From Planctomycetaceae bacterium (GTDB taxonomy: Bacteria > Planctomycetota > Phycisphaerae > Phycisphaerales > SM1A02): a stretch of 64,000 nucleotides of DNA. The stretch lies in NCBI GenBank assembly GCA_027490145.1, contig JAIXYQ010000010.1:248001-312000 (forward strand), given 5' to 3'. A program made the position numbers and the translations under genes. Shown here in pieces: positions 27,824-38,680 of this stretch (the first letter of the stretch is position 1; every line of letters starts with the position of its first letter). The notes beneath the pieces are model-generated. The model was not told the DNA's origin, searched no databases, and saw only the letters and a program-made list of their open reading frames with translations.

Positions 27824-28660
27824 TCACTCGAGTTCCGCGCCGCACCAGGAACGCAGTCGATCCATCGCGACGCGAACGTCACCGGACCGCGCTGCGCCCG
27901 CCTCGCGTTCGATCACGAGGTCGAGCGGACGCCCCAGGCCGCGGAGGGCATCCATGAACGCGGGCCACCGGACCGCTCCCGTGCCGACCTGGACCTCCTG
28001 GCCCCACTCGCCCGACCGCGCCGCGGGCACCGCATCCTTGATGTGGACCTGGCGGATCCAGGGACCGAGCGTGGCCACCGCAGTGACCGGATCGCCCATC
28101 CCGTACAGGATCATGTTGGCGGGATCGAAGTTCACGCCGACGGCAGGATGGTCGATCTCGCGCAGGGCATCGGCGAGCGTCGTCGCGGACTCCTGCCCGG
28201 TCTCGAAGGCCACGGCCACCCCTGCGGCGTGGAAGAGATCGGCGACCTCGCGAAGTCGCGTGACCATCATCGAGCGCTCCGGCCCGGCGTGGTGCGGGAT
28301 GAATCCGGCATGGAACGTCACGAGCCCGATGGATTCGGCGCCGGCGAGCGCCGCCACGCTCGCTGCGAGCGATCGTGTCGCCGGCCACGTGGCATCGGGG
28401 CGGACCCCGCCCGTGCGCGCGATCGAATCAAGCGTGGTGTAGTCCTCCCCGACGGTGGCCAGCATGCCGCTGGCGATGGTCAGGCCCCGAGCGCGCAGCA
28501 CGCGGACCGCCTCGCGCCAGGCCGGCGCATCCACGCAGGGGACCAGCGCCAACTGGACGCGCGAGATCCCGATGGGCGACAGCAGTTCCAGCAGGTGCTC
28601 GGGGTGCTCGGGGCGCAGGCTCCAGCTGCACACACCAACTCGGAATCGTGGCGGTTCCAT
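27824..28660 (-). CDS. Sugar phosphate isomerase/epimerase-like TIM-barrel protein
   Basis: 278 residues of the xylose-isomerase-like/AP endonuclease 2 superfamily. Visible metal and core segments: GVCSWSLRPEHP at the N-terminus, VTFHAGFIPHH, VAFETGQES (Glu), VGVNFDPANMILYG (Asp) and VHIKDAVP (His-Lys-Asp), with LVIEREAG (Glu) near the end. These are the usual divalent-metal ligands. The specific sugar is unknown. TAGCAT lies 9 nt upstream of the ATG. It is divergent from the DUF4442 gene, with about 50 bp between starts. Confidence 0.8.
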   Translation of the reverse strand: MEPPRFRVGVCSWSLRPEHPEHLLELLSPIGISRVQLALVPCVDAPAWREAVRVLRARGLTIASGMLATVGEDYTTLDSIARTGGVRPDATWPATRSLAASVAALAGAESIGLVTFHAGFIPHHAGPERSMMVTRLREVADLFHAAGVAVAFETGQESATTLADALREIDHPAVGVNFDPANMILYGMGDPVTAVATLGPWIRQVHIKDAVPAARSGEWGQEVQVGTGAVRWPAFMDALRGLGRPLDLVIEREAGAARSGDVRVAMDRLRSWCGAELE

Positions 28661-28708
28661 GGGGTGCCGATGCTACTATTCGCCCCTTCACTCCCCGAGC
28701 CATCCAGC

Positions 28709-29320
28709 GTGACCACCGCACCCACGAACCAGCCCATGACCGAGCAGCCGCGCCGCTCGTGGCTCGAGCGTGCCGAATCATGGCTGAGCCGGATGAGCAC
28801 CAAGAACAACTTCTGGCACCGGCTCTGCTCGATGGTGTGGCTGCCGTACGCCTTCACCAGCGGCATCAGCATGAAGCGGATCGACAAGGATCGCTTCACT
28901 GCGGTGCTTCCCTTCAGCCGAGTCAACCGCAACTGGTACAACGCGATGGCCGGGGCTGCGCTCCTGGGCAACAGCGAGGTGGCCGGCGGGATGTACCTCT
29001 TCGGAGAGTGCGGTGGCGACTACGTCGTCGTCTGCAAGGAGATGAAGTACCGCTTCCTCCGTCCGTGCCTGGGGCCTGCGGTCTACCGCGTCGTGAACAG
29101 CGACGACGTGCGGGCGCTGATCAAGGCCGGCGGCGAGTTCAACGTCAACCTCGTGATGGAAGTGGCGCAGCTCGTGGGCGGCAAGGATGGCGACCGGAAG
29201 GTCGGCCAGTGCGACATCACCTTCCACTGCACCCCGAAGTCCATGATCAAGGCCAAGGCCAACCGCCTGAAGGCCTTGGAGTCGGCCCGCGCCGCGCGCG
29301 ATGCCGCCGCGTCCGGCTGA
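28709..29320 (+). CDS. DUF4442-type hotdog-fold protein
   Basis: 203 residues. The segment FTAVLPFSRVNRNWYNAMAG followed by ALLGNSEVAGGMYLF matches the thioesterase-like DUF4442 family, which has a hotdog fold and an N-rich active-site helix. The natural substrate is unknown. The GTG start at 28709 is not certain; ATG 28736 would remove nine residues. The C-terminus is a basic helix (KAKANRLKALESARAARDA). It precedes ligA closely but ligA appears to have its own promoter. Confidence 0.7.
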   Translation: MTTAPTNQPMTEQPRRSWLERAESWLSRMSTKNNFWHRLCSMVWLPYAFTSGISMKRIDKDRFTAVLPFSRVNRNWYNAMAGAALLGNSEVAGGMYLFGECGGDYVVVCKEMKYRFLRPCLGPAVYRVVNSDDVRALIKAGGEFNVNLVMEVAQLVGGKDGDRKVGQCDITFHCTPKSMIKAKANRLKALESARAARDAAASG

Positions 29321-31435
<2,115 letters not shown>

Positions 31436-31496
31436 GCGGCCCTTCGATGGTTCGGTCAGCGCTCGGGTCCTCGTCGATCTGGGCGCGTTCTGTCGA

Positions 31497-32015
31497 TCAG
31501 GGCTTGGGGTCGGTGCCGCGGTCGGCATCGCCCGGCATGGGTTGGGCCACGCCGAAGGGCATGGCGCCGCGCAGCGTGCCGATCATCCGTTCGCGATCCT
31601 CGACGCGGGTCGTCGTGACGGCTCGGTCGCGGTCGATCTGTGCGACCCACCACTGGGTGCCGTCGTCGCGAGCCTCGACCTCGAGCCCGACGAGCACGCC
31701 GCCGTAGTGGACGAGCGGGCCCCAGACGTTGCGCCAGCGGCCGTCGATGCCCAACGTGAGTCGCTCTTCGTCGCCGTCAGGCAGCGTGTGCACCAACTCC
31801 CACCGTACGGGCTCGGGCGTGGTGCCGTGGCCGATCACGCGGAAGTGATAGTCGTCGCCCATCCACTCGAAGGCGGGGAAGTTCACGGTCTGCCGCCCGG
31901 GCAGCAGGCTGCCTCCCAGGTACCAGGCCAGTGCCGCGGCAAGCAGCACGAAGATCACGATGTTGATCAGCAGGGCACGAAGACCCAGGGTGAGCAGCGG
32001 CAGCGGGCTCGGCAT
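31497..32015 (-). CDS. Hypothetical protein with one N-terminal membrane anchor
   Basis: 172 residues, not recognised. One transmembrane helix (about 13-36, ALLINIVIFVLLAAALAWYL) is followed by a soluble domain with WMGDDYHFRVIGHG, VRWELVHTLPDGDEER and WGPLVHYGGVLVGLEVEA, rich in beta strands and probably outside the cytoplasm. TAGCCT lies 6 nt before the ATG and no Shine-Dalgarno is seen, so it is likely transcribed on its own even though uppP ends 15 bp upstream. Confidence 0.6.
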   Translation of the reverse strand: MPSPLPLLTLGLRALLINIVIFVLLAAALAWYLGGSLLPGRQTVNFPAFEWMGDDYHFRVIGHGTTPEPVRWELVHTLPDGDEERLTLGIDGRWRNVWGPLVHYGGVLVGLEVEARDDGTQWWVAQIDRDRAVTTTRVEDRERMIGTLRGAMPFGVAQPMPGDADRGTDPKP

Positions 32016-32030
32016 CGACGAAGGCTACCG

Positions 32031-32912
32031 TCAGAAGGCGAGCCGGCCGCTCCACAGCATCCAGCCAACCACTGCGGCCAGAAGGATGCGCCAGAGACCG
32101 CACCACAGGAACCCGCCGCGTCCGATGAAGGCCACGAGCCACGAGATCGCGAAGGCGGCGCTCACGGCGGCGACGATGATGCCGACGGCGACGGGCATGA
32201 TGCCGCCGAGCAACTCGATGCCGCCGTCCTGCCGCAGCAGCTTCAGCAGGCTGTAGGCACATGCAGCACCGAGGGTCGGCAGGCCCAGCAGGAAGCTGAA
32301 CTCTGCGGCCGCACGCGGGCGGAGTCCGACCGACAGCCCGCCCAGGATCGACATCATCGATCGGCTGGTGCCTGGCCACATCGCCACGCACTGCATGAGT
32401 CCGATGAGCACGCTCTGCACGACCGTGAGTGAGCTTCCATCGACTTCCGTGCCCCGTTCATCCGCGGCCCGTTCACGGACCCACTTGTCCAGGAGCACGA
32501 GCGCGACGCCGCCGATCGCCAAGGCCAGCACGACCGGCAGCGGTTGGAAGAGCCGCGCCTCGAGCCAGTCATCGAGCAGGAGGCCGAAGATGGCGGCCGG
32601 GATGAACGCAGCCACCAGGTTGCGCAGCAGCCGAAGGGCCTGCCGATGGTCGGCAGCCTTGCGGACCAGGCCCGTGACGGCGACGCACGCGTGCGCCATG
32701 CCGCGAACCTTGTTCCAGTAGAGGCCCGCCACGGCGAGGATCGCGCCCCCCTGGATCACGATCGAGAAGGCATCGACCGCCTGGCGCTGTGCCGCGTCGG
32801 AGCGCAGCCCGAGCCACTGGGCCGTCAGCAGCAGATGGCCGGTCGAACTCACCGGCAGGTACTCGGTGATTCCCTCGACGAGCCCGAGGATCACGGCGTC
32901 GAAGAGCGTCAT
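32031..32912 (-). CDS. uppP: Undecaprenyl-diphosphatase (BacA/UppP type)
   Basis: 293 residues, about eight membrane helices. Recycles the lipid carrier undecaprenyl diphosphate for cell-envelope polymer synthesis. The two conserved active-site segments are present: EGITEYLPVSSTGHLLL near 12-28 and MWPGTSRSMMSILGG near 165. Its ATG overlaps the stop of the reductoisomerase homologue (ATGA), so the two are co-translated, an unusual pairing. Confidence 0.92.
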   Translation of the reverse strand: MTLFDAVILGLVEGITEYLPVSSTGHLLLTAQWLGLRSDAAQRQAVDAFSIVIQGGAILAVAGLYWNKVRGMAHACVAVTGLVRKAADHRQALRLLRNLVAAFIPAAIFGLLLDDWLEARLFQPLPVVLALAIGGVALVLLDKWVRERAADERGTEVDGSSLTVVQSVLIGLMQCVAMWPGTSRSMMSILGGLSVGLRPRAAAEFSFLLGLPTLGAACAYSLLKLLRQDGGIELLGGIMPVAVGIIVAAVSAAFAISWLVAFIGRGGFLWCGLWRILLAAVVGWMLWSGRLAF

Positions 32913-33931
32913 GGGCGGGTCTCCCGGGCAAGCCACGGCATCATGGAGCGCACGGTACGTCCTGCGTCCTCCAGCGGCTTGGCCGCCGCCGCTGCGCGCC
33001 CGGCCGCCAGGCGTCGGCCCCCACGGTGCTGGTCTTCCATGAGCGCTGCGAAGAAGCTCCCATCGCGAACCCGTGCAAGCAGGCCCTGCATGGCTGCGCG
33101 GGCGTGATCATCGACGATCACAGGGCCGGCTTCGTCGATGCCGAACGCGGCGGTCGGCGAGATGCGTTCGCGCATGCCGGCGATCCCATGGTCGTAGACC
33201 AGGTCGGCGACCTGCTTGAGTTCGTGGATGCACTCGATGTACGCGATCTCCGGTGGATACCCCGCGCAGACGAGCGCGTCGTAGGCCGCCTGCATCAGGT
33301 GCACCATCCCGCCGCACAGCACGGCCTGTTCGCCGAAGAGGTCCGTCTCGGCCTCGACGGCCGCCGTCGACTCGATGACACCGGCGCGGCCGCACCCGAT
33401 GCCTGCAGCCCACGCCAGGGCGAGTGCCCGGGTTCGCTCGGGATCGGTCCCGGGTGCGTGGACGGCGAGCAGCGCAGGGATCCCTTGGCCCATCGTGTAT
33501 CGCATGCGAAGCGTGGCGCCCGGTCCCTTGGGCGCGACCATCACGATGCCGCGCGTGGGAGGTGCCGACACCAGGCCGTATCGGAGTGGGGCGCCGCAGA
33601 CGAATCCAGCGATCGCGTCCACCTGCATGGCCGTGTGCGCCGAGGCCCAGACGTCACCTGCCACGTGATCGGGAACGCAGAACGCGACCAGCGCGGCCTG
33701 CGAGGCGGCATCGGGCGCGTCGGCATCCCTGAACCCTTCGCTGCGTGCGGCGGCGCGCGCCGAGGAACCGGCCCGGCCGCCCACGACGACATCGACCCCG
33801 CTGTCACGCAGGTTCATCGCGTGCGCCCGGCCTTGGTTGCCGAAACCGATGATGGCCACGGTCTGGCCGGACAGCGGCTTCAGCCACAGTCCAGAGGAAT
33901 CCTGCAGAACTTGGCACTCGGAGCGATCCAT
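32909..33931 (-). CDS. Ketol-acid reductoisomerase homologue with altered active site
   Basis: 340 residues, class I (short) KARI layout: NADPH-binding GFGNQGRAHAMNLRDSG at 29-45, MVAPKGPG at 131-138, DLFGEQAVLCGG at 197-208, and IECIHELK (Glu233, Glu237) with Ser258 in ERISPTAAFG. The magnesium ligands (Asp197, Glu201, Glu233, Glu237) and the Lys at 135 are kept. However, the highly conserved AHGFNIHFG segment reads VCGAPLRYG, so Cys112 stands where the catalytic His should be. No other branched-chain biosynthesis genes are near. It may catalyse a different reductive reaction or be a diverged paralogue. Start chosen at 33931 to match family length; TATGTT lies 12 nt upstream. Confidence 0.75.
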   Translation of the reverse strand: MDRSECQVLQDSSGLWLKPLSGQTVAIIGFGNQGRAHAMNLRDSGVDVVVGGRAGSSARAAARSEGFRDADAPDAASQAALVAFCVPDHVAGDVWASAHTAMQVDAIAGFVCGAPLRYGLVSAPPTRGIVMVAPKGPGATLRMRYTMGQGIPALLAVHAPGTDPERTRALALAWAAGIGCGRAGVIESTAAVEAETDLFGEQAVLCGGMVHLMQAAYDALVCAGYPPEIAYIECIHELKQVADLVYDHGIAGMRERISPTAAFGIDEAGPVIVDDHARAAMQGLLARVRDGSFFAALMEDQHRGGRRLAAGRAAAAAKPLEDAGRTVRSMMPWLARETRP

Positions 33932-34067
33932 CGCAGCCCACGGAACATAGCCGTCGGGCCACGATTGGGTTGGAAGAGGGGGAAACCGTGGCAAGATCAA
34001 GATGGGTCGGGCGTTTCAGTGCCTGAACCCTTCAAGCCCGTCGACCCTCCCAACCGATAACGACCCC

Positions 34068-34436
34068 ATGACCGCTCTCGCCGACCAACGAACCTCCGAA
34101 CGATACGGGGTGCACGCCCCGTACACGGCGGTCCGCGTCGAGACTCGTGGCGGCGCTGGTGTTCCACTCGAGGGCCACGCGTACGACATCTCGGCCACGG
34201 GCCTGAGATTCGAACTCGACGAAAGCCTGAAGGTGGGTGAGCCCCTGAGCCTCGAACTGCTTCTTCCGGGTGCCGGCGGCTGGGTTCGCCTGGCTGGTCG
34301 GGTGGTTCGGCTCTTTGACGAGGCCGATGACCCGGGACCGCGTCGCATGGCGCTCCATGTCGATTCCTTCGAGGATGAGTCCCATCGAGAGCGGCTGCTC
34401 GGCCACCTCGATCGCGGCTATCTGATGATGGCCTGA
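34068..34436 (+). CDS. PilZ-domain protein
   Basis: 122 residues, one PilZ domain, expected to bind cyclic di-GMP. Arg in TSERYGVHAPY and the D-x-S-x-x-G motif in YDISATGLRFEL are visible, but the first motif is reduced compared with the usual RxxxR, so binding should be tested. It sits 18 bp before rnc on the same strand. Another possible c-di-GMP-related protein, the lone MshEN domain protein, is at 62155-62697. Confidence 0.75.
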   Translation: MTALADQRTSERYGVHAPYTAVRVETRGGAGVPLEGHAYDISATGLRFELDESLKVGEPLSLELLLPGAGGWVRLAGRVVRLFDEADDPGPRRMALHVDSFEDESHRERLLGHLDRGYLMMA

Positions 34437-34454
34437 TCCGTCGACGAGCCTTCC

Positions 34455-35432
34455 ATGCCATCCAAGCGATCGTCGACAGCGTCCTCCGCGGGCAAGGGGT
34501 CCGGTCCAGCCAAGTCGTCGCGCAAGCGTGGATCCACGTCGGGGTCCAAGTCGGGATCCAAGTCCGGATCCACGTCAGCAGCGCGGGCCACGACCCCATC
34601 CAAGCCGCTTCGTCCGGGAGCATCCCCGGCCACGTCGCGTCCGCGCACTGGGCGCAAGCGCGCCGACGCGGCGGGCACAGCTCCGGTCCCGGGCACGGAG
34701 CGGCATGACGAGCGTTTCGACCTGATCGGGCACGTCTTCGCCGACGCCGGCTTGATGCGGCTCGCCCTGACGCACGCATCGGTCAGCGATACGCGGATGG
34801 CCAGCAACGAACGATTGGAGTTCCTGGGCGATGCCGTGCTTGGGCAGGTCATCTGTGAGCACCTGTACCAGCGCTATCCCGATCGGCTCGAGGGCGACCT
34901 CACCAAGCTGAAGTCGTACCTGGTCAGCCGCGAGATGTGCGCCCAGCTGGTGCGCGAGGCAGGGTTCCACCGGCTCATGTCCATCGGCAAGGGCATGATC
35001 AGCGTGGAGCAGCTTCCCAAGAGCGTGTTGGCAGGGCTGTTCGAGAGCCTGGTCGGTGCGATCTACCTCGACGGAGGCAGTGAGGCCGCTCGCGCCTTCG
35101 TGCTGCGCCACATGGAGCCGCACATCGAACGCACGCTGCAGCTGGGGCATCAGGAGAACTACAAGAGCGTGCTGCAGCAGTTGGCGCAGCAGGCCGGCCT
35201 GGGTTCACCCACCTACTCGGTCCTGGACGAGCGGGGTCCCGACCACGAGAAGAACTTCGAGATCCGCGCCCAGATCGGCGAACGCGCCTTCACCAGCTGC
35301 TGGGGCATGAGCAAGAAGGCCGCGGAGCAGGGGGCGGCGCTCCATGCCTTGCGTGAACTCGGCTTCGTGGTCGACGGGCCGACCGGCCCGCAGGTGCAGC
35401 TGCCTCAGGCGATCGCCGACACGATGCCCTGA
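34455..35432 (+). CDS. rnc: Ribonuclease III with long low-complexity N-terminus
   Basis: 325 residues against about 230 in most bacteria. Residues 1-80 are a Ser/Lys/Gly/Arg-rich low-complexity tail with the short repeat GSKSGSKSGS (about 30-40), encoded by repeated GGATCC-type sequence. The RNase III domain follows: signature NERLEFLGDAVLG at 118-130 with catalytic Glu/Asp, LAGLFESLVGAIYLDGG, and a C-terminal double-stranded RNA-binding domain (NYKSVLQQLAQQ to KKAAEQGAALHALREL). Processes rRNA and structured RNAs. The basic tail could add RNA affinity. The 3' end overlaps convergent aroK by 28 bp. Confidence 0.92.
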   Translation: MPSKRSSTASSAGKGSGPAKSSRKRGSTSGSKSGSKSGSTSAARATTPSKPLRPGASPATSRPRTGRKRADAAGTAPVPGTERHDERFDLIGHVFADAGLMRLALTHASVSDTRMASNERLEFLGDAVLGQVICEHLYQRYPDRLEGDLTKLKSYLVSREMCAQLVREAGFHRLMSIGKGMISVEQLPKSVLAGLFESLVGAIYLDGGSEAARAFVLRHMEPHIERTLQLGHQENYKSVLQQLAQQAGLGSPTYSVLDERGPDHEKNFEIRAQIGERAFTSCWGMSKKAAEQGAALHALRELGFVVDGPTGPQVQLPQAIADTMP

Positions 35433-35929
35433 GCGAGTTCGCTCGGCGTGCGCTCGTCGGTCACCACGACCGCATCGGCGAGTCGTTCGAAGGTTGGCCA
35501 CCGTCGCGCACGGATCGCGGCCACTTCACGGTCGGGCGCATCGCCCGTCAGGCTTGGTCGGGTGCCGGGAGCCCGGCGGATCCGATCGGCGAGCACGTCA
35601 TCGGGGGCATCGAGCAGGACGATCCGCCACCCGCGCGACCGCGCGGCATCGAGCATCGCCTCTGCGCCGGGGGCCACCGGCGTTCCTCCCCCAAGCGCGA
35701 TCACCGCGTGGGACGCCTCATCCAGTGCAGACCGAAGGGCTGCGGCCTCAACGGCCCGGAACGCCTGTTCGCCGAGCGCCACGAAGGCATCCTGCACGGA
35801 GCAGGCTCCCGAGGCTGCGGCCACGGCATCGTCAAGATCGAGGAACGAGCCACCGATCATGCGCGCGACCTCACGTCCGATCGACGACTTGCCGGTGGCT
35901 CGGAGGCCGATCAGGATGATGCGGTGCAT
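35405..35929 (-). CDS. aroK: Shikimate kinase
   Basis: 174 residues, the usual size. Phosphorylates shikimate in aromatic amino acid synthesis. P-loop GLRATGKSSIGREVA near 8-22, substrate Asp in FLDLDDAV, IALGGGTPV (Gly triplet) and the lid Arg region RRAPGTRPSLTG. The usual P-loop GxxGxGKS reads GLRATGKS, a common shikimate kinase variant. It overlaps the end of convergent rnc by 28 bp. It lies downstream of rpmH on the same strand with 61 bp between. Confidence 0.92.
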   Translation of the reverse strand: MHRIILIGLRATGKSSIGREVARMIGGSFLDLDDAVAAASGACSVQDAFVALGEQAFRAVEAAALRSALDEASHAVIALGGGTPVAPGAEAMLDAARSRGWRIVLLDAPDDVLADRIRRAPGTRPSLTGDAPDREVAAIRARRWPTFERLADAVVVTDERTPSELAQGIVSAIA

Positions 35930-35990
35930 GCGAAGGTGTGGCGCACTGCCACGGGGCCTGCGCCGGGCATGCGGGCGACGCTGCGGGCGC

Positions 35991-36125
35991 TCAGCGCACG
36001 CGGATCGCGCGGCCGAGGCGGCGCTTGCGGTTGATGATCTTGCGGCCCTTGCGCGTGCTCATGCGGCTGCGGAAACCGACCGAGCGGACCTTCTTCGTAC
36101 GGCTGACCTTGTGGGGATAGTGCAT
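35991..36125 (-). CDS. rpmH: 50S ribosomal protein L34
   Basis: 44 residues: begins MHYPHKVSRTKKVRS, then GFRSRMSTRKGRKIINRKRR and LGRAIRVR. The GFR-x-RM-x-T-x-x-GR core is the L34 signature; the first ten residues differ from the usual KRTFQPS start. Highly basic, as expected for a protein at the 23S rRNA. In most bacteria rpmH is followed by rnpA and lies near dnaA; here aroK follows and neither rnpA nor dnaA is in the window. Confidence 0.9.
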   Translation of the reverse strand: MHYPHKVSRTKKVRSVGFRSRMSTRKGRKIINRKRRLGRAIRVR

Positions 36126-36253
36126 GGCGATCTCGGTGGTTGGCCCGACGGGGCGAGCCACACACTTTAGCGGGGCTCTCGTCAGAGGGCAAGCGGATCA
36201 GGGCGTCCGTGCTGTGGTTATCAGGTGCACATCGGCGTGAACAGCGGTCTGGC

Positions 36254-36910
36254 TCAGACCGACGCGTGCCGGGAGAGCTGACCCTCGACCAGGAAAATGA
36301 CCTCGGTGGCGACCGACGCGGCAAGGTCGGCGATCCGCTCGAAGCGTTGGGCCATGGCCATGATCTCGAGATCGGCCTCGACCCACTCCGGGTGCGAGGG
36401 CATCTGCTGCCGCGCCCAGAGGAGGATGGCCTTGTTGATGTCGTCGACGCGACGGTCGCTGTCGCGCACGTGGCGGCCGAGCGTGGCATCCTCGTTGCCC
36501 AGGGCGACCAGGACGTCGGTGAGCATGGTGCGTGCGGCGAACGCGATGTCGATGAGGTCGCCGGGGAGTTCGTCGTGCTCGATCTCGGAGAGTCGGAGGA
36601 TGCGCTTCGAGATGCCGCGGGCCATGTCGGCCATGCGCTCGAAGTCCGTGTTGATGCGCATGACCGCGAGCACGAGCCGCAGGTCGCCGGCCACGGGGTG
36701 GGCCAGGGCGAGCAGGCGCATGGCGTGCTCCTCGATCTGCGTCTCCATGCGGTCGATCTCGTCGTCCCCCTCACGCACCTCGTGGGCTGCGTCGAGGTCG
36801 TGCTCGACCAAGGCATCGATCACCCGGGTTAGGCGCCGCTCGACCATGGCGCCCATGGTGAGCAGGTCGCGTCGGAGGCTGGTGAGTTCGCTCTGAAGTT
36901 CGATCGGCAT
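36254..36910 (-). CDS. phoU: Phosphate-specific transport regulator
   Basis: 218 residues, two PhoU three-helix repeats with the metal-binding motif in each (EGDDEIDRMETQIEE near 46 and DSDRRVDDINKAILLW near 148). Links Pst transporter state to the PhoR kinase and keeps the phosphate regulon off when phosphate is ample. Last gene of the phoB-to-phoU cluster, 16 bp after pstB, with a good Shine-Dalgarno (AGGAGGGA). Confidence 0.93.
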   Translation of the reverse strand: MPIELQSELTSLRRDLLTMGAMVERRLTRVIDALVEHDLDAAHEVREGDDEIDRMETQIEEHAMRLLALAHPVAGDLRLVLAVMRINTDFERMADMARGISKRILRLSEIEHDELPGDLIDIAFAARTMLTDVLVALGNEDATLGRHVRDSDRRVDDINKAILLWARQQMPSHPEWVEADLEIMAMAQRFERIADLAASVATEVIFLVEGQLSRHASV

Positions 36911-36926
36911 GCGGTCCCTCCTGGAA

Positions 36927-37748
36927 TCAGCCGAAGCGACCGGTGACGTAGTCCTCGGTCTGCTTGGACTTGGGGTTGGTGAACAGGGTCTCGGTCGGTC
37001 CCGATTCGATGAGCGAGCCCTCGAAGAAGAATGCCGTGCGGTCGCTGACGCGCGACGCCTGCTGCATGTTGTGCGTCACGATCACGATGGTGTACGCCGT
37101 GCGCAGTTGACGGATCAGGTCCTCGACGCTCGCGGTCGACTTCGGATCCAGCGCCGAGCATGGCTCGTCCATCAGCAGCACTTCGGGACCGCCGGCGATC
37201 GCCCGGGCGATGCACAGGCGCTGCTGCTGTCCACCGGAGAGGCCGAGTGCGCTCGCATGCAGGCGGTCCTTCACCTCGTTCCACAGGGCCGCGGAGCGAA
37301 GGCTCTGCTCGACGAGATCCTCCAGATCCGCCCGGCTGTGGCGCCAATGCAGGCGCGGCCCGAACGCCACGTTGTCGAAGATCGACTTCGGGAATGGATT
37401 GGGACGCTGGAACACCATGCCCACGCGGCGGCGCAGGTCCACCACGTCGAGCGACCGGGCCAGGATGTCCTCGCCGTCGAGCGTGAGCGTGCCGCTGGCC
37501 CGGGCACCGGCGATCGTGTCGTTCATCCGGTTCATCCATCGCAGGAACGTGCTCTTGCCGCAGCCGCTGGGCCCGATGAACGCCGTGACCTGGTTGCGGG
37601 GGATGTCGAGCGAGATCCCCTTGAGCGCCTGGAACGCACCGTAGAAGCCATCAAAGGCCGCCGCACGGATCGAGATCGGCCCCGCGTCGCCGGGTGATGC
37701 GGCGGCGGCCGAGGTCGGGTTGGTCTGCATCGAGGACATCATGGTCAT
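36927..37748 (-). CDS. pstB: Phosphate ABC transporter ATP-binding protein
   Basis: 273 residues. Energises phosphate import. Walker A GPSGCGKS at 59-66, Q-loop [16 protein letters not shown] (typical of PstB), signature [15 protein letters not shown], Walker [14 protein letters not shown] and switch His in VTHNMQQA. The first 25 residues are an Ala/Ser-rich extension. The ATG overlaps the pstA stop (ATGA). Confidence 0.96.
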   Translation of the reverse strand: MTMMSSMQTNPTSAAAASPGDAGPISIRAAAFDGFYGAFQALKGISLDIPRNQVTAFIGPSGCGKSTFLRWMNRMNDTIAGARASGTLTLDGEDILARSLDVVDLRRRVGMVFQRPNPFPKSIFDNVAFGPRLHWRHSRADLEDLVEQSLRSAALWNEVKDRLHASALGLSGGQQQRLCIARAIAGGPEVLLMDEPCSALDPKSTASVEDLIRQLRTAYTIVIVTHNMQQASRVSDRTAFFFEGSLIESGPTETLFTNPKSKQTEDYVTGRFG

Positions 37749-38680
37749 TGGAGTGGAGTCTGGAGGCGCTGGCGCACCAGGATCGCGAAGGCGTTGAAGG
37801 ACATGAGCACCGCGAGCTGCACGATGATCGCCGCCGCCGCGATCTCCTGGAAGGACGCCTTCGCGCGTCCGGCCCAGTTGAAGATCTGCATGGGCAGCAC
37901 GGTGAACTCGGACATCAGGTTGGAGGGCGTCTCGAGCACCATCAGCGGGGCACCGAGCACCAGGATCGGGGCCGCCTCGCCGATGGCGCGGCTCATGGCC
38001 AGGATCGCGCCGGTCATCACCATCGGCAGGCTGGCCGGGAGCGTGAGGCGGGAGACCATCTGCCACCGCGTGCTGCCCAGCGCGAGAGCACCCTGGCGCA
38101 ACGAGTTGGGGACGGCGCGGATGGCTTCCTGGCTCGCGACGATCACGATCGGCAGCACGACCAGGGCGAGCGTGAGTCCGCCCGCGAGCACGCTGGATCC
38201 GAAGGGAAGGCGGAGGTAGAGGAGTGAGTCGGGGTTGCCGAACTCGATCGGGTCGGATCCTGCACGCCAGCCGAAGAAGCGGCTGAAGGCGGTGAGGCCG
38301 ATGATGCCGTAGACGATGCTCGGCACGCCTGAAAGGTTGCTGATGTTGATGCGGATGAACTCGGTGAGCCGTCCGCGCTTGGCGAACTCCTCGAGGTAGA
38401 TGGCCGTGCCGACGCCCACGGGCAGGGCGGTGAGGGCGCAGATCGAGCAGACCCAGATGCTGCCCACGAGTGGCGCACGGATCCCGGCCTGGTCCGGCTT
38501 GCGCGAGGCGAAGTTCGCGATGAAGTCCGGGCTGAGACGATGCACGCCGTCCATCACGATGCTGACGATGAGCACGGCGAGCACGCAGACGGCGAGCCCG
38601 GTGCACACGACGCAGGCGGCCAGGAACAGTCGGTTCGCCAGGATCCGACGGCCAACGGGCACGTGGGGGACGTCGGTCAC
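37745..38680 (-). CDS. pstA: Phosphate ABC transporter permease PstA
   Basis: 311 residues, about six membrane helices. The permease EAA-loop region is in [19 protein letters not shown] and [20 protein letters not shown] is typical of PstA. The GTG start at 38680 overlaps the pstC stop (GTGA), so translation is coupled. Confidence 0.94.
   Translation of the reverse strand: MTDVPHVPVGRRILANRLFLAACVVCTGLAVCVLAVLIVSIVMDGVHRLSPDFIANFASRKPDQAGIRAPLVGSIWVCSICALTALPVGVGTAIYLEEFAKRGRLTEFIRINISNLSGVPSIVYGIIGLTAFSRFFGWRAGSDPIEFGNPDSLLYLRLPFGSSVLAGGLTLALVVLPIVIVASQEAIRAVPNSLRQGALALGSTRWQMVSRLTLPASLPMVMTGAILAMSRAIGEAAPILVLGAPLMVLETPSNLMSEFTVLPMQIFNWAGRAKASFQEIAAAAIIVQLAVLMSFNAFAILVRQRLQTPLQ

Noticed and set aside
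36180-36253. Replication origin or DnaA box near rpmH (TGTGGTTAT)
   Set aside because: One mismatched site, no dnaA, no cluster of boxes and no AT-rich block.
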